Shown here: in pieces, positions 54,260 through 63,810 of the stretch | How the letters are laid out: every line of letters begins with the position of its first letter | How positions within the stretch are numbered: the first letter of the stretch is position 1 | Source of the DNA: CAVOJV01 sp963696325 | Lineage (GTDB): Bacteria; Pseudomonadota; Gammaproteobacteria; Competibacterales; Competibacteraceae | DNA: 64,000 bases | Assembly: GCA_963696325.1 (NCBI GenBank) | Contig: CAVOJV010000053.1 | Coordinates: 50,734 to 114,733, forward strand | Reading direction: 5' to 3' | Notes under the pieces: model-generated | What the model saw: the letters and a program-made list of their open reading frames with translations, nothing else | Databases searched by the model: none | What the model was told of the DNA's origin: nothing | Position numbers and translations under genes: made by a program

Positions 54260-56890
54260 CTACACCACCCCTTCCTCATCGTCCGAAGGCGGTTCCTCCT
54301 GACCGCCCCGGTAGACCAGCCCAAGGGCATAGCGATAGCCCTCCGTGAAACGCTTCTTGACCACCCCCAGTCGCCGCAGCTCTACGCCGAAATTCTTGGC
54401 GTTCAATGGCTCACCGCCGCGCTGCTTGCACCAGGTGAGATAATCGAGATGCAGCGCGCTGGCGCCTGTGTCAGCTTCCGCCAGGGGCACGGTGCGCTCG
54501 GCCAGCCACTCCGAGGTCGGGTTGGATTCCTGCCGATACTCAGCCACGGCCTCGCACACAGCCGCTGCCGCAGACAGCCGGCCGTTCTCCCGCAGACGCT
54601 TGAGCCCGACCAGCGCCCAGTTCAGGATGCCGCTCAACTCGGCCTCCAATTTGCTCAGCAGTTGGGTATCTCGCTCCCCTGGTTTGAAGGTGCGCTTGAA
54701 CGGGATGAGAGCCATGCGCCGCCAGATGGCGTCGCTGGTATCGGTGATCACGGGCCGATCGTTCATGGACCACCACAGTTTCAGGACGGGCCGCAGCGTG
54801 AACGGTCTGCCATAGATCGGTCGGGCGAGGAGTTCTTCACCGGAGACGAGATTCTTGATCAACTCCTCGGCTGCTTTGCCGCCGCGCTTGCTCTCGGTCG
54901 AGAACACCACCCGCTTGCCGGCCAATTCGGCCAGATCGTAGTTGCCGGGCTGCCCCAGGGTGTGGAAGTTCACCGGCATCGCCAGCGGCCCCAGCAGCTT
55001 GCTGACGGTCTGGGTGGCAACCGATTTGCCGTTGGCGCCTTCACCTTCCTGCCAGATCATCGTCTCCAGGCGGTTGTCGGTCGTGAGCGAAAGCCCCACC
55101 AATTCCTGGTAGAGCGTGGCGAGATCGGGGTCCGGCTGTAGCTCCTCCGTCACCAGCACTTCGGCGATGAACTGCTTCCAGCGCGGACAACTGGCCTGCG
55201 GATCATAAGGATACGGCAGGCAATAGGTCAGCAGGTCGGCCTTGCGATGCTCGCGAAAGGCAAACGTATCCAGGTCGAGCGTGCCGTTGCTCAGGTTCAG
55301 CAGGTTGCCTTCATTCAACGCCGTGGCCCGGACGGCGCGCAGGTTTTCGGCCATCGCCGCGATACTCAGCACCCGACTGCGGGTACGCTTGCTGGCAGCA
55401 ATATAAGCCTGGGCGATCTCGATTGCTGGCGCGCGTTCCTTGGCCTCGGCGATCTGCTCAGCTTCTTTCAAACGGACCCGCGCCTGCCGGTTCACCGCAT
55501 CCAACAGACTCTGCATCTGGCGCGGTAGACGGCGGGTCTCGTCCTTGACCCAGTGTGTGCCTTGCCAGAGGTACCATTCCTCACGGCCCGTCGCATAGAT
55601 CCACTCGCGACCATGCAGATCGTGCCAGAGGTCCAACATCCCGCCATCTTCCGCCCGATAGGCGAACACGTTGCAGCCGGCCGGCAGTTCGTAGCGTGCC
55701 AGGCGAGCAACGGCTTTCGGCGCTGGCTGGCGCCCCCTGTCGTCCGACGCTGTGCGGCTGTCGGCCTCACTACAGCCAGCAGACGGCGCAGAAGGCGGAT
55801 CGTGTCCGTTGCCGCCGGGACTGAGCTGCTGAGCTTGCAGTGAATCCCTGGCTTGCCGCTCAGCAACGAACCCGATCGTGCCGCTGTCCTCCGCCGCGCC
55901 GTCCACCAACCAAGGTGGCGGCCCGGTGACCGCGTCGCGCCAGTCACCCGGCGGTTGGCTTGTCAAGTGGCGACTGCGGCCAGCAGTCTGACCGTATCTG
56001 GGGCGGTCGGGGTCCAATACTTTCTGGATGGTCAGATCGCCGTAGGTCTGGTTGTCTCGGCTGTGCCGCTCGTCCCATTTGGGGCGCAGCAGCGCTGACC
56101 GCCGAAAGAGCCGGTCGATCTGTGCCGGATCATCGGTGTAGAAGGCGAGGATGCCACACAACGCCAGGTCGGCCTTGCTGTGGTCCCCGTCGTACTCGGT
56201 CAGGTCCCCGCGGAAAAGGCGCGCGAACTTGGCCGCATTCGCGGCCTGCTGCGCCTTGGCCAGGATCACCTCATCACTCAAGGTGGATTGCTGTGGCGCT
56301 GAGGCGGCTTTGGGCGTCTGCGGTCGCATGTACTGCGCATACAGCTCATCCAGCGCCGCCTGCGCTGGCTCGATGGTGCGAGGCTCCCCGATGGCAGCGC
56401 CCGTCACGGTGAAGTAGTGCGGGGAGCGGGCATCGTACATCTCGATCCGGCAGCCCTCGCCCAGGTTCGGCAGGGTGACGATGCGCCGTTTCTCCGGCAG
56501 GCTGCCCCTGGCCAGGCAATGCACGCCGGTCCCGGATGGGCTGCGCTCGCAATAGGTGCGCAGCCGGTCGATGATGGCGCGGGCCCACGGCTGGATCTCA
56601 CCCTCGGCAATGCAGTGATCCAGGTCAATGCCGACCAGGTCATCGGCGAACGCGATTCCGATGCCGGTGATCTCCGGGTGGCTCCGCCAGTAGCGCAGCG
56701 CCTGCTCGAACGTCCCCCAGGTCCCCGGATCGTTGCTCCGCGCCTTGCGCAGCGGCCCAAATGGCCGATACGGCACCTTGGTCCAGCGCTCCTTGACCCG
56801 CTCCAGCCGCCAGCACAGCCAGTGGCGTCCCTGCTTCAGCTCGGCCGGGATGTTCTCGATTATGATCTCCTGGCGTTGGGGATCGCTCAT
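54260..56890 (-). CDS. Primase-polymerase/SF3 helicase, NrS-1 and phage P4 type
   Basis: An 876-residue replication protein. The N-terminal prim-pol domain has VGIDLDHC (near 85-92) and SGTGVHCL; a helical bundle like that of the NrS-1 polymerase follows (RRSALLRPKWDERHSRDNQT). After a linker with primase-helicase (D5-type) features come Walker A GEGANGKSV (near 620), VVFSTESKRGGKAAEELIK and KLWWSMNDRPV, the SF3 helicase. The start MSDPQRQEII at 56,890 is preferred over the longer frame. It would prime and unwind the element's DNA. Intact over 2.6 kb, unlike its neighbours. Confidence 0.82.
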   Translation of the reverse strand: MSDPQRQEIIIENIPAELKQGRHWLCWRLERVKERWTKVPYRPFGPLRKARSNDPGTWGTFEQALRYWRSHPEITGIGIAFADDLVGIDLDHCIAEGEIQPWARAIIDRLRTYCERSPSGTGVHCLARGSLPEKRRIVTLPNLGEGCRIEMYDARSPHYFTVTGAAIGEPRTIEPAQAALDELYAQYMRPQTPKAASAPQQSTLSDEVILAKAQQAANAAKFARLFRGDLTEYDGDHSKADLALCGILAFYTDDPAQIDRLFRRSALLRPKWDERHSRDNQTYGDLTIQKVLDPDRPRYGQTAGRSRHLTSQPPGDWRDAVTGPPPWLVDGAAEDSGTIGFVAERQARDSLQAQQLSPGGNGHDPPSAPSAGCSEADSRTASDDRGRQPAPKAVARLARYELPAGCNVFAYRAEDGGMLDLWHDLHGREWIYATGREEWYLWQGTHWVKDETRRLPRQMQSLLDAVNRQARVRLKEAEQIAEAKERAPAIEIAQAYIAASKRTRSRVLSIAAMAENLRAVRATALNEGNLLNLSNGTLDLDTFAFREHRKADLLTYCLPYPYDPQASCPRWKQFIAEVLVTEELQPDPDLATLYQELVGLSLTTDNRLETMIWQEGEGANGKSVATQTVSKLLGPLAMPVNFHTLGQPGNYDLAELAGKRVVFSTESKRGGKAAEELIKNLVSGEELLARPIYGRPFTLRPVLKLWWSMNDRPVITDTSDAIWRRMALIPFKRTFKPGERDTQLLSKLEAELSGILNWALVGLKRLRENGRLSAAAAVCEAVAEYRQESNPTSEWLAERTVPLAEADTGASALHLDYLTWCKQRGGEPLNAKNFGVELRRLGVVKKRFTEGYRYALGLVYRGGQEEPPSDDEEGVV

Positions 56891-57201
56891 CGCACCCGCC
56901 TCGGCAGGCGGGCCTCCAACCGCCGCCGCAACAGGTGGGCCAGCCACCGATCCAGGAGCATGCCGCATGCTCCTCCAGAAAGAGCGCGGCATCGAGTTGC
57001 CAGGAGAGCGCCCGGTCGAAATTCGCCGAGCGCGGCTCGCGCGATTTGACGCCCGCGCGCGGCTGTGCTAACCTTGATCCCGGAAGTGACCCGCTGCGCA
57101 CTTCCACCCTCATTGCGGGCCCTGGGGACGCCGGCCAAAGCGCCCAGGGCCTTCGTTTTGTCAACGACTCGCATGGTTCCTTCCTCGCGACGTGGCGGCC
57201 A
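56891..57201. other. Intergenic region with a perfect hairpin before the primase gene
   Basis: AGGAGCATG-CCG-CATGCTCCT (56,954-56,974) is a perfect 9-bp hairpin. A 24-residue frame beginning in it (MLLDRWLAHLLRRRLEARLP) ends inside the primase start codon (56,887) and may be a coupled leader. Nothing else is supported. Confidence 0.4.
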
Positions 57202-58126
57202 TCACAGCAGCCCTGACAGATAGCGCGCCGGATTATCCTGGACCGTCTCGGTATCCTCAGCGTAGGCCTGGGTCGTGGCCGTGCTGACATGGCCCAGGCT
57301 GGCCGCCACTGCGCGCAAGTCAGCGCCGGCGGCCAGGGTCAGGGTGGTGTAGGTGCGGCGTAGCGCCTGGCAGCTCACGCCCGACTCGTTCATGCCGACC
57401 TGGGCCAGGTATCCGCGCACCATCTGGCGAACCCCGCGCACACTGATGCGTTGGCCGGGCGCGGCGCGGCCCGACGTCCAGTGCAGCGAGACGAACAGCG
57501 CGGTCGTGTCCGGCTTGAGCAGCGCCCGCGCCGCCAGCCAGCGACGGAACACGGCGGACGTCTGCGTTGTCAGCTCAACCGTGCGCACTCGCCCGCGGCG
57601 GCCGGTCACGCGCAGCGTGCGCGCCGCCAGGTCGAGATCGCCGATATTCAAGGCGCACACCTCGCTGACCGCCAACCCGTGGCACAGCAGCCCGGTCAAG
57701 ATGGCACGGTCACGCACGCCTTTGACGGAGGATGGCTGCGGCGCAGCCAGCAGACGCTTGGCGGTGGGGGTAGGCAGCGGCGGCTTGCGGGGCGCCTGGC
57801 GGCGTTTGGGTGCGCGCGAGTTCAGCCGCCGGGTTGTGGGGGATGGCGCCGGCGTCGGCGAGCGCCAGATAAACGGCGCGCAGGCTCACGCTCTTGCGGC
57901 GGATGGTCGTGGGACGGTAGCGCCCGCCCAGGCTGTCGAGATATTGCTGAAGATCGGCCGGTCGGGCCAGGGTGGCCGGGATGCCGTGCACAGCCAGCCA
58001 GCGAAATGCCGCTCGAGCATCCTTGATGTAGCAGCGCACGGTGGTCGTCAGCCGTTGCCCCGCGCGGGCCGGATCTAGCAGATGGGCCGCGGCCAGGGCC
58101 AGCAAAGCTTCATATTCTTGAGTCAT
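57202..58126 (-). pseudogene. Tyrosine recombinase (XerC/D-like), frameshifted and with altered active site
   Basis: The N-terminal SAM-like domain (MTQEYEALLALAAAHLLD, LQQYLDSLGGRYRPTTIRR) and the catalytic domain are in different frames, joined near 57,800. In the catalytic domain the first arginine site reads HGLAVSEVCAL where the family has GLRxSE, and the HxxR box reads CQALRRTY with Gln for His. The later LGHVSTATTQAY keeps His and the nucleophile Tyr. Loss of Arg I normally abolishes cleavage. Confidence 0.75.
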
Positions 58127-58595
58127 CGCTTCACCTCATCATTGGTCTGCGAGGCGACGCGAAAACGTCCACGCGGGAGAGCCAGAATCCGCCCTGGCGC
58201 GCAAGCGCCAAGGCGGTACGTGTGTTCTCCGTGTGGACGTCCAGTGACTCAAGCGCAGCGTGTGGCCGCTTGAGGGGGCCGATGCCTGAAGGGCGTCAGC
58301 TGGTGTATACTATGTGTTGTTGTGTTTTGTGCTGTGGGCTCGATCTCGCGGCGTCAGCGCGCCAGCTCACATGCCGAGAATACCAGGAATGCTTCGGATT
58401 GTCAAGTCTCTGGCGGTATACCGAGAACATATGCACAATCTGATGATTCGTAAGAATCGTAATAGTCGTACGCACTGAACGCGATCCGCCCTGCGCCAAG
58501 GGCTGGTCATGAACATCAGAGAGGTCTCCGAGAATTCTGATAGCGCGCCACAAGAAGAAATAGGGCCGCATGACCTGACCGGACGCGTCCAGAGC
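58127..58595. other. Intergenic region, no gene supported
   Basis: About 470 bases between the recombinase start and the promoter of the gene at 58,722. It is less GC-rich from 58,300 on. Short frames exist on both strands but have no start signals or family resemblance. Confidence 0.4.
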
Positions 58596-58653
58596 TTACC
58601 CATCTGGCAGCGCTGTGGCATAATCTAGTCGCGACTAGCTTAGTCGAGACTAA
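58596..58653 (+). promoter_or_regulatory. Promoter with two adjacent TAGTC palindromes
   Basis: TTACCC (58,596), 17 bases, CATAAT (58,619) form a moderate promoter. Directly downstream are the perfect palindrome CTAGTCGCGACTAG (58,625-58,638) and TTAGTCGAGACTAA (58,640-58,653), centres 15 bases apart. A repressor bound there would block initiation of the gene at 58,722. Confidence 0.6.
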
Positions 58654-58721
58654 CTTGCGGCAGCAAGACGCAATGGTGTCTGAATCAACCGTGCGCAAGT
58701 TCGCTTTCCCCGGGGGGCAAA

Positions 58722-59825
58722 ATGAGCGAATACCAGTACTACGAATGGCAGACGATGGATCGCGCCTTGACCGCCACGGAACAGGCCGCGGTCAACAAGC
58801 TCTCCAGCCACATTGACGTCACCTCGACGCGGGCGGTCGTCAGCTACAACTGGGGTGACTTCAAGCACGACCCGAAGCAGGTGCTGGCGCGCACCTTCGA
58901 TGCGTTCCTCTACTACGCTAACTGGGGCTGCCAACGGCTGGCGTTCCGCTTCCCCAAGGGACTGCTGGATGAGGAGGTGCTCCAGCCGTACCTGTGGGAG
59001 TACTGTGCTGAGCTGGAACCCGTCGGCGACTGTCTGATCCTGGACATCTCCTTCCCTGACGAGGATGGCGGCCACTGGTTCGAAGGCGAAGCGCGGCTCT
59101 CCGCGCTGGCGCCGCTGCGCGATGACATCCTGGCCGGCGACTATCGCGCGCTGTACCTGGCCTGGCTGTTGGCCGCCGCGGCCAACGACATTGACGAGGA
59201 GTTGGAGCCGCCGGTCCCGCCGGGACTCAAGGAGCTATCAGCGCCGCTGGCGGAGTTTGTCCGCTTCTTCCAGTTGGACCCGTTCCTGGTGCAGGCCGGC
59301 GCTCAGGCGAGCGAACCGCTCCGCCCCGCGCCGGCGCCCGCGCTGGAGGCGCTCATCGCTCGCCTGCCGCGGGCCGAGTGCGACGCCTTCCTGCGCCGGT
59401 TGGCCGAGGGAGAGCCACTGCTGGCGCTGAAGTTCAATCGACGCTTGCAGGAGTTGGCCGGGCCGCCCGCCAGACCCCAAGCGGCCGCGACGCGCCGCAC
59501 GTGGGCCGAACTGCGCGAGACGGCTGAGCGGCTGCGCCAGGCGGAGGCACGTCGCCAACAAGCCGAGGCTGAGGCCAGGCGGGTCAAAGACCTGCAGGAT
59601 TTTGCGCCCCGCGCCCCGCAGGCCTGGCGCGATGTCCAAGCATTGATCGAGGAAAAGAAGGCGCGGCCCTACGATGAGGCGGTCGCGCTGTTGGTCAAGC
59701 TGCGCGACCTGGCTGTGTTTCAGAATCGGCTGGCTGAGTTCGAGGCACGTCTGAGCAGCCTGCAGGCCCAGTATGCCGGCCGCCCGGCGTTCCAGGAGCG
59801 GTTACGCAAGGCGGGGTTGGTCTGA
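58722..59825 (+). CDS. Conserved protein of unknown function with C-terminal coiled coil
   Basis: A 367-residue protein. The N-terminal part (MSEYQYYEWQTMDRALT, RAVVSYNWGDFKHDPKQ, YYANWGCQRLAFRFP) is a motif set I recall from uncharacterised proteins of Chloroflexota and relatives, sometimes next to SWIM zinc-finger genes; I assign no function. Residues about 250-300 form a charged coiled coil (RLRQAEARRQQAEAEARR). It is intact and has its own promoter with two operator-like palindromes. Confidence 0.7.
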   Translation: MSEYQYYEWQTMDRALTATEQAAVNKLSSHIDVTSTRAVVSYNWGDFKHDPKQVLARTFDAFLYYANWGCQRLAFRFPKGLLDEEVLQPYLWEYCAELEPVGDCLILDISFPDEDGGHWFEGEARLSALAPLRDDILAGDYRALYLAWLLAAAANDIDEELEPPVPPGLKELSAPLAEFVRFFQLDPFLVQAGAQASEPLRPAPAPALEALIARLPRAECDAFLRRLAEGEPLLALKFNRRLQELAGPPARPQAAATRRTWAELRETAERLRQAEARRQQAEAEARRVKDLQDFAPRAPQAWRDVQALIEEKKARPYDEAVALLVKLRDLAVFQNRLAEFEARLSSLQAQYAGRPAFQERLRKAGLV

Positions 59826-59889
59826 GATCCTCAGAACGAAGGCGAATCCAGAAGATTTCTGGCTTTGCCAGGCCTTGATATGCGAACCT

Positions 59890-60902
59890 TTACAGAGGAA
59901 GCTGAACAGCCCCGCTCTCAGCCGCCTGCATAGGGATCTCGTAGCCGATCGCCCTATAGCCGGCTCGCCGCTTAGCGTACATCCGCGCCAGTACCGGGAC
60001 CTCAGAATCGACGTAATCGTAGATCATCACGTGTTTCTTGGCCGCATTCAGTCGGTGCAGCCGGCCCGCGTACTGCGTCAGCGTCCCGCGCCAGGAAATG
60101 GGCAGAGCCAAGAAGAGCGTATCCAGTCGCTCGTCGTCAAAGCCCTCGCCCAGGTAACGCCCGGTTGCCAGGATCAGACGCGGCTGATCGGCGGGAATAC
60201 GTGCGATTTGCGCCGCCAGTTGCTGGCGCTGCCTCTTGCCCATGCCCCCCTTCATCACGATTAGGTTCTCGATATGCTGGGATAGCAGGCTGGCGAGCCA
60301 CTCCAGGTGTTCGCGCCGCTCAGTCAGCAGGACCGGAGAACGTCCTGCCCGCACTGCTTCGACCACGTCTTCGACGATCAGTTGATTACGCTGATCATCC
60401 TTGACCAGCAGCGCACAAGTTATTCCATGGTGAAGTCGCTGGCCAGGCCGATCCTGCAGATTTAGCCCCAGGAGATGGTTTCGCACCACATCGTCGGTGA
60501 TGTGCAAGAACTCGCGGAATCTGCAATCGTCGCAGCGCGTTCTGGGCTTCTCGCAGACGCCGCTGACCCATTCATTGCGGCAGACGGGCTGATAGCCTTT
60601 CTTCCCCGTTTTCAGGCTTTCGAAGCGCCTGGCGTAGACGTCCTCGCGCCCCCGAAACAGGCTGCGGAAGAAGCGACTTCGGCTTCCTGCGCAGAGCGAT
60701 TGGTCACAGCGCCCGGCAGTGTGATCAGACCCTGGGCTGCTTGCGCCTCAAGAACGGCTGCCCTCTCCTGCTTCAGGCCCGCCACTCGCGCCAGCAGTTC
60801 AGCCCGATGAGCTTCGAGCGTTTGTAACTCGCCTTCGATGGCGGCCAACAACTGGTTGATCTCGCTCAGGGTTCTCCCGAATACCTCCATAGCTCCGGGC
60901 AA
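59890..60902 (-). pseudogene. TOTE-type primase-helicase with its middle deleted
   Basis: The N-terminus is a coiled coil (EINQLLAAIEGELQTLEAHR), then, after a frame change near 60,675, FFRSLFRGREDVYARRFE and CRNEWVSGVCEKPRTRCDDC, the first motifs of the archaeo-eukaryotic primase of TOTE conflict systems. After HITDDVVRNHLLGLN the protein jumps to the C-terminal helicase lobe: VLLTERREHLEWLASLLS, LILATGRYLGEGFDDERL, QYAGRLHRLN. The primase catalytic core and helicase Walker motifs (some 500-600 residues) are missing, so it is inactive as written. Confidence 0.7.
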
Positions 60903-61043
60903 TTGCCCTAAGCAAGGCGTGAGAGCTACCTTCCTGCAAGGTCATCCCCGTTGCCTGAGGCACCCTGCGAGCTTAGTTTGCGCTCTCTCACGCCCTGGAG
61001 CCCGGCTCAACACAGCCCACACGACTTGAGCGAAGCACACGAC

Positions 61044-61616
61044 TCAATATCGCGGCGCTTCCTCGACTTCGCTCAGGACATGATTCCAGGCATCATCCCC
61101 GCCCCGGTGATGCGTACCTTCCAGCGGCAACCCCATCCGCTTGAGCGCCTCACTCAACCCCACTTCGCGCGACCAGCCGTAGACGACCGCCGCCAACGTC
61201 TTGACGTTGAGGTGCGTTGGCCCGAACGGATACGGGATGCCGAACTCGCCACAATTGCGCTCGAACTGCTTGCGATCGTAGTCGCCGTAACTGGCCCACA
61301 GCCGCGCCGGCGCCTGATACTCGTGAACAAGGGCCTGACAGGCCTCAGCCAGCGGCATGCCACCATCCACATCGGCCTGGGTCAGCGTAGTCAACTGCGT
61401 GCAGTAGGCGCTTACCGTCGAGCATACGGGCCGCACGAGGATAGTGCGCTGCTCGGCACGCGTGAGGGTCGGCACATCGAGCACGCACAGACCGATCTCG
61501 ATTCTTCGACTGTCGCTCAGGACAAGGATCTCGCTGGTCTGATCCGGCGGCGGGTTGCCCTCCCAACAGGTAGCCTCGACGTCTATGACGAGAATCTGAT
61601 CCAGTTTGCGCGCCAT
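61044..61616 (-). CDS. DEDDh 3'-5' exonuclease (ERI1/KapD-like)
   Basis: A 190-residue exonuclease. The DxE is in LVIDVEATCWEG, the second Asp in GDYDRKQFERN and the HxxxxD in HHRGGDDAWN, so the active site is complete. Relatives trim RNA or DNA 3' ends. Its ATG (complement of 61,614-61,616) lies one base after the AbiEii-like stop, suggesting one operon with the toxin-antitoxin pair. Confidence 0.85.
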   Translation of the reverse strand: MARKLDQILVIDVEATCWEGNPPPDQTSEILVLSDSRRIEIGLCVLDVPTLTRAEQRTILVRPVCSTVSAYCTQLTTLTQADVDGGMPLAEACQALVHEYQAPARLWASYGDYDRKQFERNCGEFGIPYPFGPTHLNVKTLAAVVYGWSREVGLSEALKRMGLPLEGTHHRGGDDAWNHVLSEVEEAPRY

Positions 61617-61617
61617 A

Positions 61618-62399
<782 letters not shown>

Positions 62400-62404
62400 C
62401 AGCA

Positions 62405-63187
62405 TCAGCCGATACCCTCACCCCTATGCTCTGCAAGCGGCACGTTGATGTCGATTCTCCAGCGCGCGTCGCGCCGACCTTGCCCCGGCCGGCCGGGGTC
62501 CGGCTTAACCGACGAGGTGGAGCGGATGAGTTGCGGCGTCCCTTGCCAGTCTGTGGGTGGAAGAACCTCATCCCAGGGCAAGACAACGCATCCCGAGAGG
62601 CCAAGTATATAACCGAGACGGGATCCCAACGTCTTATCACCGATCCGGTTAGCGTATTCAATCAATGTGTTGAGGTCAACCGTCTCGATCGCTGCGCGCA
62701 GGGCTTTCGCCACCTCCGTGATCCCGCCGGCATATTCCGGCTCACTCAAGCTGTCAATAAGCGCCTTGGCCTCGTCGGCGATCAAGACCGGCAATCCACC
62801 CACCTGTTCCCGGCGGTAGCCGAAGAACTTGCGCGGGTGGATCGCCACGAAACGAAATCGCTGTCCGGCGTATTCGACAGGCGGCTTCTTCCTGGTGGTC
62901 GCTACGTACACCATAAGCGGCACCTGTTCCGTGAAGCCGTAAGAGTGCAAGGCCGACCAATAGGACACGTAGCCAGGTGTTATCAGATGGGAGCCAATGA
63001 AAAGCGGATTGGCGAGCACACGCTCAGGCTCAAAACCGAGGAGCAAGTACTTGCCGTTCTCGATCTCGGCAACGAGACCAGCCCGCACAAGCTGTCGCAC
63101 GAGTGGATGTATCTTGGGGAAGGTCGCGGGCCGAGCAGGTCAGCGAGCGTACGGACGGGATGCCGAAGAGTTCCTGCTCGTGTAACA
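62405..63187 (-). pseudogene. AbiEi-type antitoxin, frameshifted near its start
   Basis: Best start is the ATG complementary to 63,185-63,187 (MLHEQELFGIPSVR); at least one frame change lies between 63,110 and 63,170 before QLVRAGLVAEIENGKYLLLG. The rest is a full AbiEi: FIGSHLITPGYVSYWSALHS, FRFVAIHPRKFFGYR and IADEAKALIDSLSEPEY. AbiEi represses its own operon and thereby restrains AbiEii. The C-terminal 30 residues after STSSVKPDPG look unlike the family and may be affected by the same disturbance as the G tract. Confidence 0.75.
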
Positions 63188-63209
63188 TTCGAGTCCACCA
63201 GAGATCGCG

Positions 63210-63232
63210 GTAAGATTATCGGTCATTCTTAC
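63210..63232. promoter_or_regulatory. Inverted repeat upstream of the AbiEi gene
   Basis: GTAAGA and TCTTAC arms, 11 bases apart, about 25 bases before the AbiEi start. A weak minus-strand promoter (TTGATC, 17 bases, TATAGG) lies further upstream near 63,260-63,300. Possible autoregulatory site. Confidence 0.4.
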
Positions 63233-63391
63233 TAAATCCCATCTCAATTTATCGAATCATAACACATCCTATACCGCAGGGCGAATAGCAGATCAATTGT
63301 ATCGCTGTAGCTACATGCCGAACTCGAATCTGCGTCGCTTGCTTGCAGGGTTGTTGAGATTGATACGCACGGTAGCGAGCCACACATAGAC

Positions 63392-63420
63392 TTGGGAGGC
63401 GGACCGCTGCATGTTATAAT
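63392..63420 (+). promoter_or_regulatory. Strong sigma-70 promoter with no gene behind it
   Basis: TTGGGA, 17 bases, TATAAT. The nearest plus-strand gene starts 390 bases later, but a structured, tRNA-like sequence ending in five T lies 190 bases downstream. Confidence 0.6.
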
Positions 63421-63426
63421 CAAGGC

Positions 63427-63619
63427 CTTGTACTCGGTCTGAAAAAACGGCTGCACGAAAGCCGTCAGAGAGCGATAGGAAGACACGCGGTTCAAGAGGA
63501 AACTTAGACCGCACGGCTACGCAAATCGGCCGGCCCGCGAGGTCGGGGGTAGGGGAAAACCGGCCTTCGGTTCGGGTCCGTGAGGTGGGGGAGGTTCAAA
63601 TCCTCTCTCCCGACTTTTT
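63427..63619 (+). ncRNA. Structured RNA candidate with a tRNA-like 3' end
   Basis: At 63,542-63,549 GTCGGGGG pairs with CTCCCGAC at 63,607-63,614 (8 bp, one G-T). Inside are a hairpin AACCG-GCCTT-CGGTT (63,558-63,572) and a T-arm-like hairpin GGAGG-TTCAAAT-CCTCT (63,590-63,606) joined directly to the closing stem, as in tRNA. No anticodon arm can be formed. Five T follow. It could be a decayed tRNA used as an integration site, or a small RNA driven by the promoter at 63,392. Confidence 0.35.
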
Positions 63620-63628
63620 GTTACCTCC

Positions 63629-63666
63629 GACATCACGGATAGCCATTTTTGGGTAGCCGTGATGTC
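63629..63666. repeat. 10-bp perfect inverted repeat
   Basis: GACATCACGG and CCGTGATGTC separated by 18 bases with a T-run. It lies between the tRNA-like element and the integrase gene and could be a terminator or part of an attachment site. Confidence 0.5.
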
Positions 63667-63810
63667 TCCGGTTCACTGAACCGCCTCTTCTGCCTCTACC
63701 TCAGCGCTCACGGTTCGTAGTCTTCGGACGGGTTAAAAAACGCCGTTCCCGCTTATCGGCACTGGCCTGTTCATTATCAGAACCAGGCGTTCTCTACGGA
63801 GGCAGCAAGG

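Noticed and set aside
54239..55141. Plus-strand frame of 300 codons opposite the primase-helicase
   Set aside because: Antisense to an intact 876-residue gene with clear helicase motifs.
63542..63614. Functional tRNA gene
   Set aside because: Closing stem and T-arm are good but no 5-bp anticodon stem with a 7-base loop can be drawn, and no CCA follows.
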